A DNA stretch of 60,603 nucleotides from JADGGV01 sp035715725 (GCA_035715725.1 DASTKT010000213.1:1-60603), one strand, 5' to 3'; counted from the stretch's first letter, positions 24,466 to 34,097 are shown. The notes: generated by a model from the sequence alone, not told the origin. Made by a program: numbers and translations.

Positions 24466-27096
24466 ATGGAACCGCTGCAGTCCCTGAAGCGCAAGCTCCC
24501 GCTCCTGATCTCCGCCCTCCTGTCGGTGGTGGTGGCCGCCGTGTGCTGGTCGGCGTACCACCGGGTCGAGAGCGCGCTTCTCCGCGCGGCGGGTGCGCGC
24601 CTCGCGGGCGTGACCCGGGAGCTGGAGGTCACGTTCGAGCAGGCGGCCCGGCGGCTCCGGCGGGACGCGCGCCAGGTCGCCGCCGACTCGACCGTCGTCG
24701 CGTTCCTCGCACACCCGAGCGCGGCCACCCAGCGCGCCGCGGAGCAGACGCTCGAGCGGGCGCGCACCCGCACGGCGCAGACGGTCTCGATCACGCTCTG
24801 GAGCCGGGCGGGCGCGCTGCTCGCCGTCGTCGGCGCGCCGGCGACGTCCGACCAGGACGGTCCGCGCTGGCCACCGGCTGCGCCGAACGTGGCGCCCGCT
24901 TCGGGCGCGAGCGGCGTCGGGCCCCTCGTGCGCGCCGCGGGCGACGTCGTCTACCCCGTCGTCGCGCCGGTGCTCGACGCCGGCGGCGACACGCTGGGGG
25001 TGCTGGTCGAGCAGCGCCGCTTCCCGGCCGGGAACCAGGCGCAGTTCCTCGGCGGCCTCATCGGCTCCGGCGCCACCGTGCGCATCGGCAACGCGACCCG
25101 CGACGTGTGGACCGACCTGTCGAAGGAGGTCGCCGGGCCGCCGGGTCGGCTGCCGATGGGCACGCCGACGGAGTTCGCCGCCGCGGACGGGGAGCGGATG
25201 CTCGCCGTGCAGATGCGCGTCCGGGCGACGCCGTGGCTCGTCGTCGTCCAGTTGCCGCGACGCACGGCGCTCGCGCCGGCGGCGCGGCTCGTCTTCGACA
25301 TCGCGCTCATCGCGCTCCTGTTCGTCGCCCTCGGGGCGGCCGGTGCCTGGGCGCTCAGCCGTCAGGTGACGGCGCCGCTCGCCGAGGTCACGCGCGCGGC
25401 GGAGGACATCGCGCGCGGCGACTACGCTCGCCGCGTCTCGAGCACGCGGCGCGACGAGCTGGGCCGGCTCGCCGTCGCCTTCAACAGCATGGCCGAGCAG
25501 GTCGGCTCCGCGGCCAGCGCCCTCACCTCCCGCGCCCACGAGCTGGAGGCCGCCAACACCGAGCTGCGCGAGAGCGAGCAGCGCTACCGCCAGCTCGTCG
25601 AGCTCTCGCCCGACGCGATCATCGTCCACCGGGACCTGCGCATCCTGCTGGCGAACCAGGCCGCCGTGACCCTGGTCGGCGCCGCGGCGCCGACCGGCAT
25701 CGTCGGCGCGTCGGTGCTCGACATCACGCACCCCGAGGAGCACGCCGACGTCGAGCAACGGACCCGGCGCTGCCAGGACGACCGCGTTCCCGCGCCGCTC
25801 GTCGAGCGCCGGATCCGCCGGCTCGACGGCACGGTGCTGAGCGCGGAGTCGGCGAGCACGCCGGTGACACTCGACGGCCGGCCCGCTGTGCTCACGATCA
25901 TCCGTGATGCGAGCCAGCGGAAGCGCTTGGAGGCGCAGTTCCGGCAGGCGCAGAAGATGGAGGCCGTCGGGCAGCTCGCCGGCGGGGTCGCGCACGACTT
26001 CAACAACGTGCTGACGGTCATCGCCGGCTACACCGGGATGCTGCTCTCGGACCTGCCGCCGGCGGATCCGACTCGCGGCGACATCGCCGAGATCCAGGCC
26101 GCCGCCGGCCGCGCCGCGGCGCTCACACGCCAGCTCCTGGCCTTCAGCCGGAAGCAGATGCTCCAGCCGCAGCCGCTCAACCTGAACACGTTGACGGCGG
26201 AGCTGGAGAAGATGCTGCGCCGCCTCCTGCCGGCCGACATCCACCTCGCCACCCGCCTCGCGAACGGCCTCGGGCCCGTGCACGCCGACCCCGGCCAGCT
26301 CGAGCAGGTGCTGATGAACCTCGTGGTCAACGCGCGCGACGCGATGCCGGACGGCGGCCGGCTCACGATCGAGACCGCCAACGTCGACCTCGACGAGGTG
26401 CACGCGCCGCTCCACTGGGACGCGAAGCCCGGGCCCTACGTGATGCTCGCCGTCAGCGACACGGGCTGCGGCATGGACGAGCACACGCAGGCGCATCTCT
26501 TCGAGCCCTTCTTCACGACCAAGGAGAAGGGGAAGGGCACCGGCCTCGGCCTCTCCACCGCGTACGGCATCGTGAAGCAGTCGGGCGGCTACATCTCCGT
26601 CTACAGCGAGCCGGACCACGGCACGGTCTTCAAGGTCTACCTCCCGCGGGCCGACGCCGCGGCGCAGCGGGTCCCGCGCGCCGATCCGCGCGGCGCGGTC
26701 ACCCGCGGCTGCGAGACCGTCCTCCTCGCCGACGACGAGGCGCCGGTCCGCGCGATGGTGCGCCGCATCCTCGAGCGCGCCGGCTACACCGTCCTCGAGG
26801 CGACGACGGGCGCCGAGGCGCTGCAGCTGTCCGACGCGGCGGGGCCCGCCGTCGACCTGCTCCTCACCGACATGGTCATGCCCGACATGAACGGCCGCGA
26901 GCTCGCCGCGCGCTTCCACGCCCGCCACCCGGGCGCCGCGACCATCTTCATGTCCGGCTACACGGAGGACTCCGTGCTGCGGCAGGGTGAGCTGGACCCC
27001 GGCGTCGTCTTCATCGAGAAGCCGTTCACGCCGCAGGCGCTGAGCGCGAAGGTGCGCGAGGCGCTCGCGGCGGTGGCGGCGGCGGGCGGGGGCTGA
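24466..27096 (+). CDS. Hybrid sensor histidine kinase/response regulator
   Basis: 876 aa. TM1 (LPLLISALLSVVVAAVCWSA) and TM2 near residue 285 (LIALLFVALGAAGAWALS) enclose a periplasmic sensor region of about 240 aa. HAMP follows (QVTAPLAEVTRAAEDIARGD), then a coiled segment, a PAS domain (about 370-490), HisKA with QLAGGVAHDFNNVLTVIAGY (phospho-His about 510), and HATPase_c with N box NLVVNARDAMPDGG and GKGTGLGLSTAYGIVKQ. A receiver domain (about 750-870) has acidic DDE and phospho-Asp in LLLTDMVMPDMNG. No output domain, so a partner regulator or phosphorelay is expected. Confidence 0.93.
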   Translation: MEPLQSLKRKLPLLISALLSVVVAAVCWSAYHRVESALLRAAGARLAGVTRELEVTFEQAARRLRRDARQVAADSTVVAFLAHPSAATQRAAEQTLERARTRTAQTVSITLWSRAGALLAVVGAPATSDQDGPRWPPAAPNVAPASGASGVGPLVRAAGDVVYPVVAPVLDAGGDTLGVLVEQRRFPAGNQAQFLGGLIGSGATVRIGNATRDVWTDLSKEVAGPPGRLPMGTPTEFAAADGERMLAVQMRVRATPWLVVVQLPRRTALAPAARLVFDIALIALLFVALGAAGAWALSRQVTAPLAEVTRAAEDIARGDYARRVSSTRRDELGRLAVAFNSMAEQVGSAASALTSRAHELEAANTELRESEQRYRQLVELSPDAIIVHRDLRILLANQAAVTLVGAAAPTGIVGASVLDITHPEEHADVEQRTRRCQDDRVPAPLVERRIRRLDGTVLSAESASTPVTLDGRPAVLTIIRDASQRKRLEAQFRQAQKMEAVGQLAGGVAHDFNNVLTVIAGYTGMLLSDLPPADPTRGDIAEIQAAAGRAAALTRQLLAFSRKQMLQPQPLNLNTLTAELEKMLRRLLPADIHLATRLANGLGPVHADPGQLEQVLMNLVVNARDAMPDGGRLTIETANVDLDEVHAPLHWDAKPGPYVMLAVSDTGCGMDEHTQAHLFEPFFTTKEKGKGTGLGLSTAYGIVKQSGGYISVYSEPDHGTVFKVYLPRADAAAQRVPRADPRGAVTRGCETVLLADDEAPVRAMVRRILERAGYTVLEATTGAEALQLSDAAGPAVDLLLTDMVMPDMNGRELAARFHARHPGAATIFMSGYTEDSVLRQGELDPGVVFIEKPFTPQALSAKVREALAAVAAAGGG

Positions 27097-27147
27097 GGCG
27101 AGGGGAGGGAAAGACGCGGTCGGCGGGTCGGCTGCCGTTCGCCGATT

Positions 27148-28395
27148 TCAGCGCAGCAGCCACCACCCGACCAGCGCCGCCAGGAGGAGGCTGACCGCCA
27201 GGCCGGCCGCGCGGAGGCCGAGGTAGACGACCCGCCCGCCGGCCGCGCTCTCCGTCGCGGGCTGCGCGCGGGTCCGCCGGATCCCGCCGCGCGTGATGTC
27301 GAAGCCCCAGGCCAGGACGAGCACGAGCGGGAAGGCCGCGAGCACCGCGATCGCGAGGACGTTGTACGACCAGCTCGGGACGGGGAGCGCCCGAAGCACC
27401 AGGTCTGCGCCCTGGAGGAGCGCGAACGCCCCGGCCAGGTACGCCGCGCCCGTGCGATAGACCCGCCGGCGATGCAGCTCGCGCAGGAACGTGGGGAGCG
27501 GCGCGGCCGGCACGTCCTCCTCCGGAGCGGCCGCCGCGGGCGGCGCGCCCGCGAACGCGGCCGCCAGCTCCGCGGCGCTCGGCCGGTGCGCCGGGTTCTT
27601 GGCCAGGCAGCGGCCGAGCAGCCGCGCCAGATCGGCCCCGGCGTCCGGCCGCAGCTCGAGCAGGTCGCGCGGCACGCCCTTCACGTGCGCCGTGAGGATG
27701 TCGGCCGTCGTGCGCCCCGCGTACGGACCCTCCCCCGTCAGCAGCTCGTAGGCGACGACGCCGAGGCTGTAGATGTCCGTCTCCACGGTCGTCGGCTCGC
27801 CGAGGAGCTGCTCCGGGCTCGCGTAGCGCGGATTCCCCAGCACCTCGCCGACCCGCGTGATCCGCGTCGTGCGCCCGCTCCCCGACTCCACGATCCGGGC
27901 GAGGCCGAAGTCCGTCAGCACGACGCGCCCCGTCCCCCGCTCGACCAGGATGTTGCCCGGCCGCACGTCGCGGTGGATGATCCCCCGCTCGTGCGCCGCG
28001 GCCAGCGCGCCCGCGATCTGCGCGAGGACGCGCCGCGCGGTCGCGGGATCGGTCGGCCCCTCGCCCGCGAGCGCGTCCGCCAGCGTACGCCCCTCCACGT
28101 ACTCCCGGACCATGTACGGCGCACCATCCGCCATCTCGCCCACCCGGTGCACCGCCGCCACGTTCGGGTGGACGATCCGCGCGGTGCTGCGGGCCTCGCG
28201 CGCGAAGCGGCGGCGCGTCGCAACGTCCGCCGCCAGCTCCGGACGCAGCACCTTGATCGCGACGAGCCGCTCGAGCACGGTCTCGGTCGCCAGGTAGACG
28301 CGCGCGACCGCGCCCTGGCCCAGGAGCCGCAGCACGCGGAAGCCCGGCGCCAGGTCGGCCTGGAGTTGGTCGGCGAGCGGGTCGGCGGAGTTCAT
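27148..28395 (-). CDS. Membrane-anchored Ser/Thr protein kinase
   Basis: 415 aa. Hanks-type kinase domain (about residues 20-285): glycine loop LLGQGAVARVYLA, VAIKVL lysine, catalytic loop IIHRDVRPGNILV (VR in place of the usual LK), TDFGLARI, and NPRYASPEQLLG. After a Pro/Ala linker comes LRELHRRRVYRTGAAYLAGA with three hydrophobic segments, a membrane module also seen in other bacterial kinase and TPR proteins, ending LAVSLLLAALVGWWLLR. The R in place of the catalytic-loop Lys is found in some active kinases. Convergent with the histidine kinase gene, 51 bases apart. Confidence 0.9.
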   Translation of the reverse strand: MNSADPLADQLQADLAPGFRVLRLLGQGAVARVYLATETVLERLVAIKVLRPELAADVATRRRFAREARSTARIVHPNVAAVHRVGEMADGAPYMVREYVEGRTLADALAGEGPTDPATARRVLAQIAGALAAAHERGIIHRDVRPGNILVERGTGRVVLTDFGLARIVESGSGRTTRITRVGEVLGNPRYASPEQLLGEPTTVETDIYSLGVVAYELLTGEGPYAGRTTADILTAHVKGVPRDLLELRPDAGADLARLLGRCLAKNPAHRPSAAELAAAFAGAPPAAAAPEEDVPAAPLPTFLRELHRRRVYRTGAAYLAGAFALLQGADLVLRALPVPSWSYNVLAIAVLAAFPLVLVLAWGFDITRGGIRRTRAQPATESAAGGRVVYLGLRAAGLAVSLLLAALVGWWLLR

Positions 28396-28856
28396 GGGAT
28401 GCCGGTCGATGGCCCCGGGGCGTCGAGCGCGCCGCGCGCAGGGACTGCATCACAGCAGCGGATGACCGATCGGCCGGGACTCGGCCGTCGGCTCCGGCTT
28501 CATTTGGTTCGGGAGCTCCGGGCGCGGCGTGCACGCGGGCTCACCGCTCGGGTCGATCGACTCGAGCGCGTGGCTGCGGATGCCCGGGCTGACGGCGACG
28601 TCGCCGACATCATAACCGCCGCCCGGGCGGTTGAACACCCGGATGAGATCGCTCCCGCCGCCAGGAGGCGCGGACGCGCGGATCTGGAGGTGGGAGGTCG
28701 GTCGGGACTGCGCCACGTCGGGATGTCGCGCCGCACGTTCGTCGGCGCGACGTTCGATGCGCCGCTCACCGCGACCCGCCCGCGAGCGTTCTTGCCGCCC
28801 GAGCACCGATCGCCGCATTCTCCACGCGACCGCCACCCCGATCGGAGGCTCGACGC
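28396..28856. other. Divergent intergenic region
   Basis: 461 bases between the kinase and serine hydrolase genes. A minus-strand open frame (28450-28836) ends plausibly (PGGGYDVGDVAVSPGIRSHA), but its first half is arginine-rich and shadow-like and no ribosome-binding site is evident, so no gene is called. It must contain the promoters of both neighbours. Confidence 0.4.
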
Positions 28857-30407
28857 GTGCGCACCGCTCCTTCCGTCCGTCCGCTCGTCCTGTGTGCCGC
28901 CGCGCTGGCGGCGTTTTGCGCCGCCGCGAGCGCGCAGGTCGCGCCCGCCACCTCCCGCGCGGCGCCGGCCCGCGCGCGCGACTCGGCGACCGCGGCGCTC
29001 ATCGCCCGGGCGAAGTCCCTCGAGCTGCCGACACCGTACGTCCCACCCCCCGGCGATGCGCTGGAGCACCACACCTCCGGCTTCGCCAAGATCCTCTGCA
29101 CGGCCGTCTTCATCACGGGTCTCGATCCCGCCGACGCCGCCGAGAACGTGGGCTACTTCACGAGCCCCTACGACCAGCGGCACTTCGTCACCGATACGGT
29201 GGTGGACCGCGCGCGGCAGGAGGTGCGGCTCACGCTCCCGTCCGGCGCCGTGCTGGCGGCCAAGCGCTACAAGAGCCAGGGATGCGTCACGCGGCCGGTC
29301 GGCAAGGACTCGGTCTTCTTCGCCCCGGAGTGGGTGAAGCCCAATCTCCCGGACGCGGCGACGACGCCGTGGCCGATGGGCGACGTCCTCCCCGACGCCC
29401 CGCTGCCGCCGGAGCTGGACTCGTCGCTCGTGCGACGCGCCCTCGACGAAGCGTTCGGCCCGCCGGAGGCGATGACCGAGGCGGTCGTCGTCACCTACAA
29501 CGGGCGCATCATCGGCGAGCGGTACGGCAAGGGGATCGGCATCCACACGCCGCTCGAGAGCTGGTCGATGGGGAAGAGCATCACCGGCACGATGATGGGC
29601 GTCCTCATCCAGCAGGGCGCGTACTCGCTCTGGCAGCCCGCGCCGATCCCGGAATGGCAGAAGCCGGGCGATCCGCGCCAGAAGATCCGTATCGGCGACA
29701 TCATGCGCATGTCGTCCGGCATCCGGATCCGCGCGCCCCAGGACCCGGACTACGATCCGTCGCCCGGCTACCCGGACCACCTGTACCTGTATACCGGGCG
29801 GGTCAACTCCTTCCACTACGCCGCCACCCGGCCGCAGCAGTGGCCGCCCAACACGGTCGGACGCTACCGGAATACCGACCCGGTGCTCGCGAACTACCTC
29901 ATCCGCCTGGCGGTGGAGAAGCGCGGCGAGGACTACCATGCCTTCCCGCAGCGCGCCCTCTTCGACCGGATCGGCGTGCGCGACGCCGTGATCGAGACCG
30001 ACCCCTACGGCAACTTCCTCTGCCAGGGCTACGACTTCCTCCCTGCGCGCGACTGGGCGCGGCTCGGCAACCTCTGGCTCCAGGACGGCGTCTGGAACGG
30101 CCAGCGCATCCTCCCCGAGGGCTACGCCGAGTACGCGCGCACGCTCGCGCCGGCGTGGGTCGCCGATGGCCGGCCCCAGTACGGCGGCGCGTTCCAGTGG
30201 GTGAACGGGACCGGGTCCTTCCCCGTCCCGAAGGAGGCGACGTACTTCGCCGGCGCCGGCGGGCAGTACACGATCATGGTCCCGAGCCACCACCTCGTGG
30301 TGGTGCGCCTCGGGAAGTACAAGGGCGCGCGCGCCGGCGGCCAGGCGCTGGACCGGGGGCTCGCGCTCCTGATGCAGGCGGTGCCGGCGACGACGGCCGC
30401 CCGGTGA
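28857..30407 (+). CDS. Secreted serine hydrolase, class C beta-lactamase fold
   Basis: 516 aa; signal peptide LVLCAAALAAFCAAASAQ. The catalytic SxxK is in ESWSMGKSITGTMMG (Ser about residue 240) and the second motif YxN in VGRYRNTDP. The Lys-Thr/His-Gly-type third motif is not clear; AGAGGQYTIMVPSHHLVV occupies its place. Such proteins act as esterases, D-aminopeptidases or carboxylesterase-like hydrolases, seldom as lactamases. GTG 28857 is supported by GGAGG eight bases upstream. The roughly 200-residue N-terminal part before the core is unassigned. Confidence 0.86.
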   Translation: MRTAPSVRPLVLCAAALAAFCAAASAQVAPATSRAAPARARDSATAALIARAKSLELPTPYVPPPGDALEHHTSGFAKILCTAVFITGLDPADAAENVGYFTSPYDQRHFVTDTVVDRARQEVRLTLPSGAVLAAKRYKSQGCVTRPVGKDSVFFAPEWVKPNLPDAATTPWPMGDVLPDAPLPPELDSSLVRRALDEAFGPPEAMTEAVVVTYNGRIIGERYGKGIGIHTPLESWSMGKSITGTMMGVLIQQGAYSLWQPAPIPEWQKPGDPRQKIRIGDIMRMSSGIRIRAPQDPDYDPSPGYPDHLYLYTGRVNSFHYAATRPQQWPPNTVGRYRNTDPVLANYLIRLAVEKRGEDYHAFPQRALFDRIGVRDAVIETDPYGNFLCQGYDFLPARDWARLGNLWLQDGVWNGQRILPEGYAEYARTLAPAWVADGRPQYGGAFQWVNGTGSFPVPKEATYFAGAGGQYTIMVPSHHLVVVRLGKYKGARAGGQALDRGLALLMQAVPATTAAR

Positions 30408-30487
30408 GCGCCGAGGGGGACGAGCGACGTCGCCCGGCCGGCCGTGAGCATCCTCGCCGCGGTCCGCTTCGGCGAGGCGGGGCGGGC

Positions 30488-31993
30488 ATGACCCACGAGA
30501 CGGGTCCGGCGCTCTTCCTCCAGGCCGAGCGCCACGGCGGTCGCCGCGCGATCGCGGCCCCCGAGGGCGACTTCGGCTACGACGATCTCCTGCGGACATC
30601 GGGCGCCGTGGCTACGCGCCTTCTCGCCGGACGCGACGACCTCGAAGAGGCCCGCATCTGCTTCCTCGCCCCGCCGGGATGGGACTGGGTCGCCGTGCAG
30701 TGGGGGATCTGGCGGGCCGGAGGCATCGCGGTCCCGATGGCCGTGTCGCACCCGCCGGCCGAGCTGGCCTACGTGCTGGACGACGCCGAGCCCGAGGTGG
30801 TGGTCGCGCACCCGTCGCTCGTGGGCCGGATCGCCGCCGCGGCCGCCGAGCGCGGCCGCCGCGTGATCGAGACGCCCGCGCTCCTCCAGGACGGCCCGTG
30901 CGGACGACTGCCCACGCTGAGCGCCGATCGCCGGGCGATGATGCTCTACACCTCGGGCACCACCGGGCGCCCGAAGGGCGTCGTCACCACCCATGGCAAC
31001 ATCGAGGCGCAGGTCCGCGCGCTCGTCGACGCCTGGGAGTGGACGGAGCGCGACCGCATCCTGCTCTCGCTCCCGCTGCACCACGTGCACGGGATCGTCA
31101 ACGTGCTCACCTGCGCGCTCTGGTCGGGCGCGGCGTGCGAGATCCTCCCCGCCTTCGACGCCCGTGAGGTGTGGACCCGGCTGGCCCGCGGCGACCTCAC
31201 GCTCTACATGGCCGTGCCCACGCTGTACCGCCGGCTCATCGACGCGTGGGACCGTGCGGACGACGAGACACGGTCGGCGTGGAGCGCCGGCGCCCGGCGA
31301 CTGCGCCTGATGGTGTCCGGCTCCGCCGCCCTCCCCGTCCCCACGCTCGAGCGCTGGGAGGAGATCACCGGTCACCGGCTCCTCGAGCGGTACGGGATGA
31401 CGGAGATCGGCATGGCGCTCTCCAACCCGCTGCACGGCGAGCGCCGGCCGGGGCACGTCGGACGCCCCCTCCCCGGCGTCGAGGTCCGCCTGGTCGACGA
31501 ACGCGAGGGGCCGGTCGCCGACGGCGAGGCCGGGCAGATCCAGGTGCGCGGCCCCGGGGTGTTCCGGGAGTACTGGCGCCGCCCCGACGCCACCGCCGGG
31601 GCGTTCACGCCCGACGGCTGGTTCCGCACCGGGGATCGGGGCATCGTCGAGAACGGGAGCTACCGGATCCTGGGGCGCGAGTCGGTGGACATCCTGAAGA
31701 CCGGCGGGGAGAAGGTCTCCGCGCTGGAGATCGAGGCGGTGCTCCGTGGTCACGCGCTGGTGGCCGACTGCGCGGTGGTGGGCGTCCCCGACCCCGAGTG
31801 GGGCGACCGCGTCTGCGCCGCGGTGGTGCCGGCGCCGGGCTCGAGCGCGCCTACCCCCGACGAGCTGCGTGCGTGGGCCCGGGAACGGCTGGCGCCGTAC
31901 AAGGTGCCGAAGGAGGTGCGCCTGGTGCCCGAGCTGCCGCGCAACGCGATGGGGAAGGTCACGAAGCCGGCCGTGCAGCGGTTGTTCCGGTAA
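30488..31993 (+). CDS. Malonyl-CoA-synthetase-like acyl-CoA ligase
   Basis: 501-aa ANL-superfamily adenylate-forming enzyme. Phosphate loop MMLYTSGTTGRPKGVVTTH, then LPLHHVHGIVNVLTCALWSG, MVSGSAALPVPTLERWEEIT, ERYGMTEIGMALSNPL, DGWFRTGDRG, RESVDILKTGGEKVSALEIE, and the C-terminal catalytic Lys in RNAMGKVTKPAVQ. Length and the HHVHGIVN / TEIGMALSNP motifs match MatB/ACSF3 malonyl- or methylmalonyl-CoA synthetases. It makes the acyl-CoA from the free acid, ATP and CoA. ATG 30488 starts 80 bases after the hydrolase stop; cotranscription is possible. Confidence 0.88.
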   Translation: MTHETGPALFLQAERHGGRRAIAAPEGDFGYDDLLRTSGAVATRLLAGRDDLEEARICFLAPPGWDWVAVQWGIWRAGGIAVPMAVSHPPAELAYVLDDAEPEVVVAHPSLVGRIAAAAAERGRRVIETPALLQDGPCGRLPTLSADRRAMMLYTSGTTGRPKGVVTTHGNIEAQVRALVDAWEWTERDRILLSLPLHHVHGIVNVLTCALWSGAACEILPAFDAREVWTRLARGDLTLYMAVPTLYRRLIDAWDRADDETRSAWSAGARRLRLMVSGSAALPVPTLERWEEITGHRLLERYGMTEIGMALSNPLHGERRPGHVGRPLPGVEVRLVDEREGPVADGEAGQIQVRGPGVFREYWRRPDATAGAFTPDGWFRTGDRGIVENGSYRILGRESVDILKTGGEKVSALEIEAVLRGHALVADCAVVGVPDPEWGDRVCAAVVPAPGSSAPTPDELRAWARERLAPYKVPKEVRLVPELPRNAMGKVTKPAVQRLFR

Positions 31994-32140
31994 GGGGTTG
32001 GTGAGGGGGTGGCGCCGGAGCCGCCGCCACGGCGTCCGTAACGACCTCGCTCGCGCGGAGACCGTACGGGCGAGCGCATGCTCCGACGCGTCCGAGGTCG
32101 GCGCGGCGACGGCCGTGGGACTCGACCAGAGGAGGGAACG

Positions 32141-33199
32141 TTGAAGGCGCTCCGGCTCCGCTCGGTGCTGGTGGCGAGCGATCTCGAGCAGCGGTCGGGG
32201 TTCGTCGTGGACGCCGCCGGCCGGCTCGCGGCGGCGATGCGGGCGGAGCTGCACGCCATCCATGCCCTCGCCATGCCGTCGCCCGAGGCGATCACGACGC
32301 GCACGGTCCAGGAGGACGTCGCGTTTGCGGATCGCCAGCTCGAGCGGCAACTGATGCGGTCGGCGCGAGGCATGCTCGTCGGCAGTCGTACGGTGACGCT
32401 CCGCGAGCCCTACGCCGCGATCCTGGACCGCGCGCTGGAGGTGGCGGCGGACCTGATCGTCCTTGGGCCGCACCGCGGGCGGATGCTCGGCCGCCTGCTC
32501 GGGACGACGGCCGACCGCGTGATGCGGCGCGCGACCGCGCCCTGCCTGATCGTCAACGCGCCGCTGCCGCTGCCGCTGCCGCTCCGGCGCGTGGTCGTCG
32601 GCTACGACTTCTCCGGAGCGGCCGAGGCCGCGCTCTCCGCCGCCGTCGCCTGGGTGGCGGGGCTCGGTCGGCCCGGGCCGGAAGGAGACGTGCCCGAGCT
32701 CGTGGTGGTGCACGTGATCCGGCCGCTCCAGCTCTTCGGCGAGTACCTGGCGGATGTCGGCGAGGTCGCCGATGTGCTGAACGACAGGTTGGCCGAGCGG
32801 TGGGCTCGCGTCGCCGGCGCGGGCGCGCCCCCTCCGGCGATGCGCGTCGTGATCCGGTGGAGCGAGCCTGTCGACGACGTCGTCGCCCGCTTCGCGGAGA
32901 ACGCCGACCTGCTCGTGGTCGGCAGCAGCCGGAAGGGCGAGCTCCGGAGCCGGTTGATCGGCGGCATCGCATCCTCGATCGGGCGCCGCGCGGCCTGTCC
33001 GGTCCTCCTCGTGCCCGCGGACGTGGACGCCGCACGGTCGGACGGCATCGTGGCCGGCGACGTCGGCGACCGGTGGCCGGTCGAGCCGCCGGCTCCGGCG
33101 CGCGTGCGACGGCTCCCCGACGACGCTCCCATGGCCCGAAGGCCGCGCCTCGAGGCCGGCGCGGGCCCCCGGCGGCCGCCGGACGGAGGTACGTCGTGA
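32141..33199 (+). CDS. Two-domain universal stress protein
   Basis: 352 aa with two UspA domains. Domain 1 starts LRSVLVASDLEQRSG and ends with the nucleotide motif VLGPHRGRMLGRLLGTTADR. Domain 2 starts LRRVVVGYDFSGAAE and ends VVGSSRKGELRSRLIGGIAS (G-2x-G-9x-G type), suggesting ATP binding in the second half. A disordered tail of about 50 residues follows. TTG 32141 is chosen because GGAGGG at 32131-32136 precedes it. The stop overlaps the GTG of the YceI gene. Paralogues lie at 38573 and 56373. Confidence 0.87.
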   Translation: MKALRLRSVLVASDLEQRSGFVVDAAGRLAAAMRAELHAIHALAMPSPEAITTRTVQEDVAFADRQLERQLMRSARGMLVGSRTVTLREPYAAILDRALEVAADLIVLGPHRGRMLGRLLGTTADRVMRRATAPCLIVNAPLPLPLPLRRVVVGYDFSGAAEAALSAAVAWVAGLGRPGPEGDVPELVVVHVIRPLQLFGEYLADVGEVADVLNDRLAERWARVAGAGAPPPAMRVVIRWSEPVDDVVARFAENADLLVVGSSRKGELRSRLIGGIASSIGRRAACPVLLVPADVDAARSDGIVAGDVGDRWPVEPPAPARVRRLPDDAPMARRPRLEAGAGPRRPPDGGTS

Positions 33200-33801
33200 A
33201 CCGGCGCGGCTGGGGCGGAGAGTGGCGCTCTCCGGGGGCGCGGCCCCGCGCCCGCCCCTCGCGCTTCATCCTCGATCCGGAGGTCGCGCCCGTCGAGTTC
33301 GTCGTCTCCCGACCGGCGGCTGGGGAGCTACGCGGGCGGTTCTGGGGGTGCGGCGGCACGCTCGAGCTGGGGGAGGGCGAGCCCGCCACCGCGTCGATGG
33401 TGGTCCGCCTCACGACCGCGACCATCCGCACGGGCTCGGCCGTCCTCGATCGATACCTCTGTACCCCCGCCGTCCTCGACGCCGCCCATCACCCCGCGAT
33501 CACGTTCCGGAGCCGGAACGCGGAGGCCGACGGGCCCGGGCGGTTCCGGATCGCGGGAGAGCTCGCGCTGCGCGGCGTGCACCGCGCCGTCGGCATCGAC
33601 GCGACGCTCGCCCGCCCGGCCGCCGCGCTCGCCGGCCCCCGCGTCCTGCGCCTCACCGGCACGACGACGCTCCACGCTCGGGCGTTCGGGCTGCCGCCGC
33701 CGCTCGCGGCGCCCGCCGGCCCCTGGGCGCCCGCCGCGGAGCTCGGCGTCAGGTTCGTGCTGGAATGGGTCGAGGTCGGGACGGCCCCGCCCGCGGCGTG
33801 A
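33196..33801 (+). CDS. YceI-family protein (cytoplasmic-looking)
   Basis: 201 aa. A lipocalin-like YceI domain from about residue 20: RFILDPEVAPVEFVVSRPAA, TASMVVRLTTATIRTGSAVL with YLCTPAVLDAAHHPAITFRS, and RGVHRAVGIDATLARP. YceI proteins bind polyprenyl chains or fatty acids. No signal peptide is visible, only a basic N-terminus. GTG 33196 overlaps the stress-protein TGA (GTGA), so the two are probably translated together, an unusual pairing. Confidence 0.78.
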   Translation: MNRRGWGGEWRSPGARPRARPSRFILDPEVAPVEFVVSRPAAGELRGRFWGCGGTLELGEGEPATASMVVRLTTATIRTGSAVLDRYLCTPAVLDAAHHPAITFRSRNAEADGPGRFRIAGELALRGVHRAVGIDATLARPAAALAGPRVLRLTGTTTLHARAFGLPPPLAAPAGPWAPAAELGVRFVLEWVEVGTAPPAA

Positions 33802-33930
33802 CGCGCCGGTGGCCGGCGGCTCGCACCCCACGCGAGGCGACGTTCGGCCCCCGCGCCGCGGTGCCGCCGGCGATCCCCCGGGGGACGCTCCCCCCGGGCT
33901 GCCGGGCTGCCTGCAGGGGTGGATGCAACG

Positions 33931-33959
33931 CGCCCCTCGTGCCCGGGGCACGAGGGGCG
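33931..33959 (-). terminator. Hairpin between YceI and tRNA-Ser
   Basis: Near-perfect palindrome CGCCCCTCGTGCCC/GGGCACGAGGGGCG, enclosed by a second complementary pair, TGCAACG at 33924 and CGTTGCA ending at 33971. No T run on either side, but its place just after both the YceI gene and the tRNA suggests a bidirectional stop or RNA-protecting stem. Confidence 0.55.
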
Positions 33960-33980
33960 GATCTCGTTGCAGCGCGACAG

Positions 33981-34064
33981 CGGAGGCGGAGGGACTCGAA
34001 CCCCCAAGGGCTTGCGCCCGCCGCATTTCGAGTGCGGTGCCTTACCAGTTAGGACTACGCCTCC
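33981..34064 (-). tRNA. tRNA-Ser(CGA)
   Basis: Acceptor GGAGGCG/CGCCTCC with discriminator G, anticodon stem CCGCA/TGCGG around CTCGAAA giving CGA, and a long class II variable arm (CGGGCGCAAGCCCTTG). No encoded CCA. Confidence 0.95.
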
Positions 34065-34097
34065 AGGACCGGTCGGGCCGGGCCGACCGAGACCCTA

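Noticed and set aside
28450..28836. Possible small protein on the minus strand
   Set aside because: The C-terminal half looks protein-like, but the N-terminal half is Arg-rich shadow sequence, there is no ribosome-binding site, and no family is recognisable.
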